64,000 nucleotides of DNA, taken from positions 1,302,001 through 1,366,000 of the forward strand of contig NZ_CP075529.1 of the NCBI RefSeq assembly GCF_025809055.1, written 5' to 3'. The DNA is from Devosia sp. Its GTDB lineage: Bacteria > Pseudomonadota > Alphaproteobacteria > Rhizobiales > Devosiaceae. How positions within the stretch are numbered: position 1 is the first letter of the stretch; every line of letters begins with the position of its first letter. The notes under the pieces were generated by a model that did no database searches, had not been told where the DNA came from, and saw only the letters and a list, made by a program, of their open reading frames with translations. The translations under genes were made by a program, and so were the position numbers. Shown one piece after another: positions 60,809 through 64,000 of the stretch.

Positions 60809-61284
60809 AAAGACTTCTCCTGATCGCCATCGCGGCGTTCGCCATCACTCCCGGGGCCATTGCCCATGATTTCGATGCCGGGGCGATCTACATCGATCAC
60901 CCAATGATCGAGGAGGCGCCACCGAGCGCCCGCGTGCTCGGCGGCTACGTGTCGCTGTACAATCAAGGCGACGAGGACGATCGACTGATCGGGATCGAGA
61001 GCACCGCCGCCGAGAAGGTCGAACTGCATCGGTCGGTGGTGACCGACGGTATCGCCCGTATGCAGCCTCTGACCGATGGCATCGAACTGCCCGCCGGCGA
61101 GATGGTCTGGCTCGGCTCGGACGGCACGCATGCCATGTTCATCGGCCCCGACAAGCGCTATGTTGTCGGCGATGAGCTGCCGGCCATTCTCGTCTTCGAG
61201 AAGGCGGGGCGGGTCGAGGTCACCTTCAGGATAGAAGAGCGCTCGACCACCCGAGCGCCCGGCCACGGGGAACACGCCCAGTGA
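60805..61284 (+). CDS. PCu(A)C-type periplasmic copper chaperone
   Basis: 159 residues with a signal peptide (MKRLLLIAIAAFAITPGAIA). The Cu(I) motif H-x10-M-x22-H-x-M is present as His75, Met86, His109 and Met111, close to the family H-x10-M-x21-H-x-M. It delivers copper to the CuA site of cytochrome oxidase together with SCO proteins, and the SCO gene follows with a GTGA overlap. Confidence 0.9.
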   Translation: MKRLLLIAIAAFAITPGAIAHDFDAGAIYIDHPMIEEAPPSARVLGGYVSLYNQGDEDDRLIGIESTAAEKVELHRSVVTDGIARMQPLTDGIELPAGEMVWLGSDGTHAMFIGPDKRYVVGDELPAILVFEKAGRVEVTFRIEERSTTRAPGHGEHAQ

Positions 61285-61874
61285 GCTCCCTGCGTCTCCT
61301 CCGTATTGTCCTGTGGTCTCTCGTCGTGGTGGCGGGAGCTGGGTTGGCCTATGTCTATTTCGTCCCGCGCACTGCATCGACGGACGCCGGCCAGACCGTC
61401 TATGCGACGGCGTTCACGCTGGTGGACCAGGACGGCGAGGAGGTCACCGAAGCCGACTTCCTCGGCAAGCCATCGGCCTGGTTCTACGGCTTCACCCAGT
61501 GTCCCGACGTCTGCCCGACCACATTGTCGGAAATGTCGGCGCTGCTGGAAGCGCTCGGACCGGACGCCGACCGACTGCAGGTCGTCTTCGTGAGCGTCGA
61601 TCCCGAACGCGACGACGTGGCGACCATGAAGGACTACGTCGACTATTTCGACGACCGCATCGTCGGCCTGACCGGGACCGTCGCGGACGTATCGAGCATG
61701 GCCAAGGCCCGCTACATCTTCTTCGAGAGGGTTCCGCTCGAAGGCGGTGACTACACGATGGAGCACAGCGCCAGCGTCCATCTCGCCGATGCCGACGGTG
61801 CCTTCTTCGGCACGCTGGATGGCGAGGAACCGTTCGAGACGCGCCTCCAAAAGCTGCGGCGCCTCATCCAATGA
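61281..61874 (+). CDS. SCO1/SenC/PrrC family copper protein
   Basis: 197 residues from a GTG at 61281 overlapping the previous stop. An N-terminal membrane anchor (IVLWSLVVVAGAGLAYVYFV), a thioredoxin fold with the copper-binding CPDVCP (Cys74, Cys78) and the conserved His162 (MEHSASVHL). It acts in CuA assembly or as a thiol reductase. Overlaps the FAD oxidoreductase gene by ATGA. Confidence 0.92.
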   Translation: MSSLRLLRIVLWSLVVVAGAGLAYVYFVPRTASTDAGQTVYATAFTLVDQDGEEVTEADFLGKPSAWFYGFTQCPDVCPTTLSEMSALLEALGPDADRLQVVFVSVDPERDDVATMKDYVDYFDDRIVGLTGTVADVSSMAKARYIFFERVPLEGGDYTMEHSASVHLADADGAFFGTLDGEEPFETRLQKLRRLIQ

Positions 61875-62941
61875 AGCGGCTCGACGTCGTCGTCATCGGT
61901 GCCGGCCAGGCGGGCCTTGCGACAGGACGGTTGCTCGCCGATGCCGGCCTGGATTTCGCTATCTTCGATGCCGGGGATCGCACAGGCGATTCCTGGAGAC
62001 GGCGATATGAGGGGCTGACGCTGTTCACCCCGCGCGTTTATAGCGGCCTGGGCGGGATGGCAATGGCCGGCGAGCCGACCGGATATCCCGACAAGGACGA
62101 GTTCGCCGACTATCTCGAAGCCTATGCCGCACGCTTCCGCCTGCCCGTAGAGCACCGAGCCGTGGTCGCCTCGATCACCCGGGATAGCGGGGGCCGATTT
62201 ATCGTCTCGGGTTCCGGTTTCGACACCATCGCCGCCGATGCGGTCGTCATGGCGACCGGCGCGTTCCGTGACCCGATCGTCCCCTCCTGGGCCGCGGCGC
62301 TCCCGTCCGAGGTAGCGGCAATGCCTGCCGAGGAATTCGGCGACGGCAGCCATCTGCCGCCGGGGCCGCTCCTGGTCGTCGGCGACGGCGCCAGCGGGCG
62401 CGATATCGCCGTGCTGGCGAGACCGAAGCGCGAAGTCGTTCTCGCCACCGGGCGACCGAGACGGCTCCTGCCCGAACGCCTGTTGGGGAAGAGCCTCTGG
62501 TGGTGGCTGGACGTCACCGGCCTGGTGCGAGCGCCGACGCGATCCCTGCGCGGAAGGGCGATGCGGCGGAGCGATCCGTTCCCCAACAGGGGGCGGCGGG
62601 CGCTGAGCGATCTCGCTGCCGAGGGCATCCGGATCAAGCCGCGCGCAACGGGCGTTGCCGCTGGCATGGTTGGCTTCGCGGACGGGTCCGCGGTACGGCC
62701 AGCCGCCGTCGTGTGGGCGATCGGCTATAAAGCGGACTGGTCCCTCATCGACGTCGAGAACGTGCTGGACGGGAACGGCGTCGTGCGGCACGACGACGGC
62801 ATATCTCCCGTAGAGGGTCTCTATTTCGTCGGGCTGCCCTGGCAGAGGAACCGGGCCTCGGGGCTGGTGATGGGGGTCAGCGCGGACGCCGCCGTCATCG
62901 TCGATCACCTGCTGCGAAGACACCTGGCTCGACACCGCTGA
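61871..62941 (+). CDS. FAD-dependent NAD(P)-binding oxidoreductase, CzcO/ArsO-like
   Basis: 356 residues with two Rossmann motifs: GAGQAGLATGRLL (FAD, residue about 10) and GDGASGRDIAVLA (NADPH, about 175). ATGAFRDP is the usual family motif. It belongs to the flavin monooxygenase-like group (COG2072) often found beside CDF exporters and arsenic genes. Last gene of the cadA operon. Substrate unknown. Confidence 0.85.
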   Translation: MKRLDVVVIGAGQAGLATGRLLADAGLDFAIFDAGDRTGDSWRRRYEGLTLFTPRVYSGLGGMAMAGEPTGYPDKDEFADYLEAYAARFRLPVEHRAVVASITRDSGGRFIVSGSGFDTIAADAVVMATGAFRDPIVPSWAAALPSEVAAMPAEEFGDGSHLPPGPLLVVGDGASGRDIAVLARPKREVVLATGRPRRLLPERLLGKSLWWWLDVTGLVRAPTRSLRGRAMRRSDPFPNRGRRALSDLAAEGIRIKPRATGVAAGMVGFADGSAVRPAAVVWAIGYKADWSLIDVENVLDGNGVVRHDDGISPVEGLYFVGLPWQRNRASGLVMGVSADAAVIVDHLLRRHLARHR

Positions 62942-63035
62942 GCGAATGGTGCGGCGGATGCATGGGCATCCACGAGGCGAGCATGAAGACCGTCATCACC
63001 CCCAGCACGAGCAGGACCACATCGAAAATACGCAA
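62895..63035 (-). CDS. Possible 46-residue Met/His-rich membrane protein
   Basis: Minus-strand frame from a TTG at 63035: about 20 hydrophobic residues (IFDVVLLVLGVMTVFMLASW) followed by MPMHPPHHSL. The last 47 bases overlap the 3' end of the FAD gene on the other strand. The Met/His cluster hints at metal binding. The non-ATG start, small size and overlap make it uncertain. The rest of the 309-base gap to 63250 shows nothing. Confidence 0.3.
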   Translation of the reverse strand: MRIFDVVLLVLGVMTVFMLASWMPMHPPHHSLSGVEPGVFAAGDRR

Positions 63036-63250
63036 GACGCACCGCCGGAATTGAACGCCCCATGCTGACCTCCGCCTCGTCGTTCCGCAACGACGGCGAC
63101 TTCAAAGCCCCGTGAAGCCGCGGACAAGTATCGTCGCCGCCGGTTCGAGGCTGCCATAGGACACCGTTGTCACCGCGCAAGCCGACAGGGGTCGATGCGA
63201 GAAGCGCAGGCAGCATCGCCGGCAGCGAAACAGGCTTCGCTCGCCCTAGC

Positions 63251-63874
63251 CTAGTAGCCCGCCGTCACCGTCGTCGCGCCATTCCGTCCGCCGAGGATGT
63301 CGACCCATTGGGCGGCATGGGCCTGGCTCTGACGCTTCAGATAGGTATAGGGCGTATCGGTCCACAGCTTGATCTCGGCCGCTTGGTTGTCGAGGACGAA
63401 ATCGCCCCGGTCGGTCCGAACCATCAATACCGCATGACCAGCCCCGTTGGGCTGGGTCACCACTGTCAACAGCAAGGTGGACGGGGCCCAGTTGCGTTCG
63501 ATTAGCGCGGCTCGCTTGGCCAGCGCATAGTCCTCGCAATCGCCGTACCCGTCGGTGGGATAGGTCCAGAATTCCTCGACGCCGTAGAAATCCTGGTCGC
63601 TGATGGGCTTGATCGCGACATTGTAGTGGTAGTTGACCTCCACCAGGTCGCGCCAGAGCGCTTCATCGAGCGCAACGCTCCGGACCATGTCGGTGGATTG
63701 GCATTCGGAAGGCCGACGCTGGCAGAATTCGGCATGGCCGAAGGGAATCGACGTCCGGTCGCCTATCGAGGCGAAGGCGGAGTGGCCTTCGTTCGCGGCT
63801 GCCGGTGCGGCAACGCTCAACGACAAAACTATCGCGACAAGTGCCAATAGAATGGTGCCAGCAGCTTTCATCAT
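63251..63874 (-). CDS. Bacterial transglutaminase-like cysteine peptidase (BTLCP, peptidase C93)
   Basis: 207 residues from the ATG at 63874 (GGGAG 6 bases upstream). A signal peptide ends APAAANEG. The catalytic triad is Cys113 (YGDCEDYALAK), His147 (GAGHAVLMV) and Asp162 (FVLDNQ). BTLCPs are periplasmic and common in alphaproteobacteria; LapG relatives cleave adhesins. No partner (LapD/adhesin) is next to it in the window. Confidence 0.88.
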   Translation of the reverse strand: MMKAAGTILLALVAIVLSLSVAAPAAANEGHSAFASIGDRTSIPFGHAEFCQRRPSECQSTDMVRSVALDEALWRDLVEVNYHYNVAIKPISDQDFYGVEEFWTYPTDGYGDCEDYALAKRAALIERNWAPSTLLLTVVTQPNGAGHAVLMVRTDRGDFVLDNQAAEIKLWTDTPYTYLKRQSQAHAAQWVDILGGRNGATTVTAGY

Positions 63875-64000
63875 CACGATCTCCCTGATGGAGACCACGA
63901 TGGGCGTCGCGAATTGCCCTGATCGAAAAACTACGAAGCAATTTTGAATCGAGTTTTAGTCGGCCGCCTAACGGACTGTTAGCCATGCCATCGGCGCGCC

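Noticed and set aside
1..64000. tRNA or rRNA genes
   Set aside because: No cloverleaf or rRNA-like sequence was recognised on reading; a tRNA scan would be decisive.

Overview
The window looks like part of an alphaproteobacterial chromosome, most likely a Devosia-type member of the Hyphomicrobiales. This is inferred from high GC, gene content and protein style; no rRNA or other phylogenetic marker is present. It splits into a core-like left part (1 to about 35 kb) and an accessory right part (about 35.1 to 64 kb).

Left part. A six-gene glycogen cluster on the minus strand (glgP, glgB, glgC, glgA, pgm, glgX; glgX runs off the left edge) covers synthesis, branching, phosphorolysis and debranching. 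It is followed by a KefB-like cation/proton antiporter, an AI-2E/PerM-type permease, a nucleoside hydrolase, a block of tandemly duplicated REP-like repeats, an ABC-F ATPase, a LysE-type exporter and two small hypothetical genes. From 19.3 to 34.9 kb lies a carbohydrate locus: a YtfQ/YtfR/YtfT/YjfF-like sugar ABC transporter, a FadR-type GntR regulator, an ArsR-type regulator with a large C-terminal domain, a GH51 alpha-L-arabinofuranosidase, a five-gene oligopeptide-type ABC importer (probably for an oligosaccharide) and a secreted sialidase-like beta-propeller protein. Short inverted or shared motifs in front of several of these suggest a common arabinose/galactofuranose-glycan regulon.

Right part. 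At 35,088 a TGTCAG terminus followed by five direct TGAGTCGA-type repeats marks one end of a Tn7-like transposon. Its transposition operon reads leftwards as TnsA, a 73-residue unknown, TnsB, TnsC, TniQ, with start/stop overlaps at most junctions. Inverted copies of the repeat lie at 42.0 kb, but no terminal ACA or target duplication was found there, so the second end is unresolved. To the right lies an operon for two TnsA-shaped small proteins, a 113-residue protein and a soluble FtsH-like AAA+/M41 protease, transcribed divergently from an XRE regulator with a perfect dyad operator between them. Next come a NOV/DUF3883 protein and a metal-stress region: a frameshifted HXXEE membrane protein, dsbB-dsbA, a CDF metal exporter, a SmtB/CzrA-type ArsR repressor, an L,D-transpeptidase, an AlbA_2 protein, a dGTPase, an M23 peptidase, a CadR-like MerR regulator, and an operon of cadA, a degenerate lspA, a 55-residue membrane protein, a PCu(A)C copper chaperone, a SCO protein and a FAD oxidoreductase.

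The most coherent new observation is that three divergent promoters spread over 10 kb (HXXEE gene, dsbBA-CDF, cadA) share the same MerR-type operator with a 19-bp spacer. A fourth copy of the dyad (17 of 19 bases identical to the cadA one) overlaps the -10 of the AAA+/M41 protease operon. This would tie periplasmic disulfide formation, metal export and possibly the protease operon to one metal sensor.
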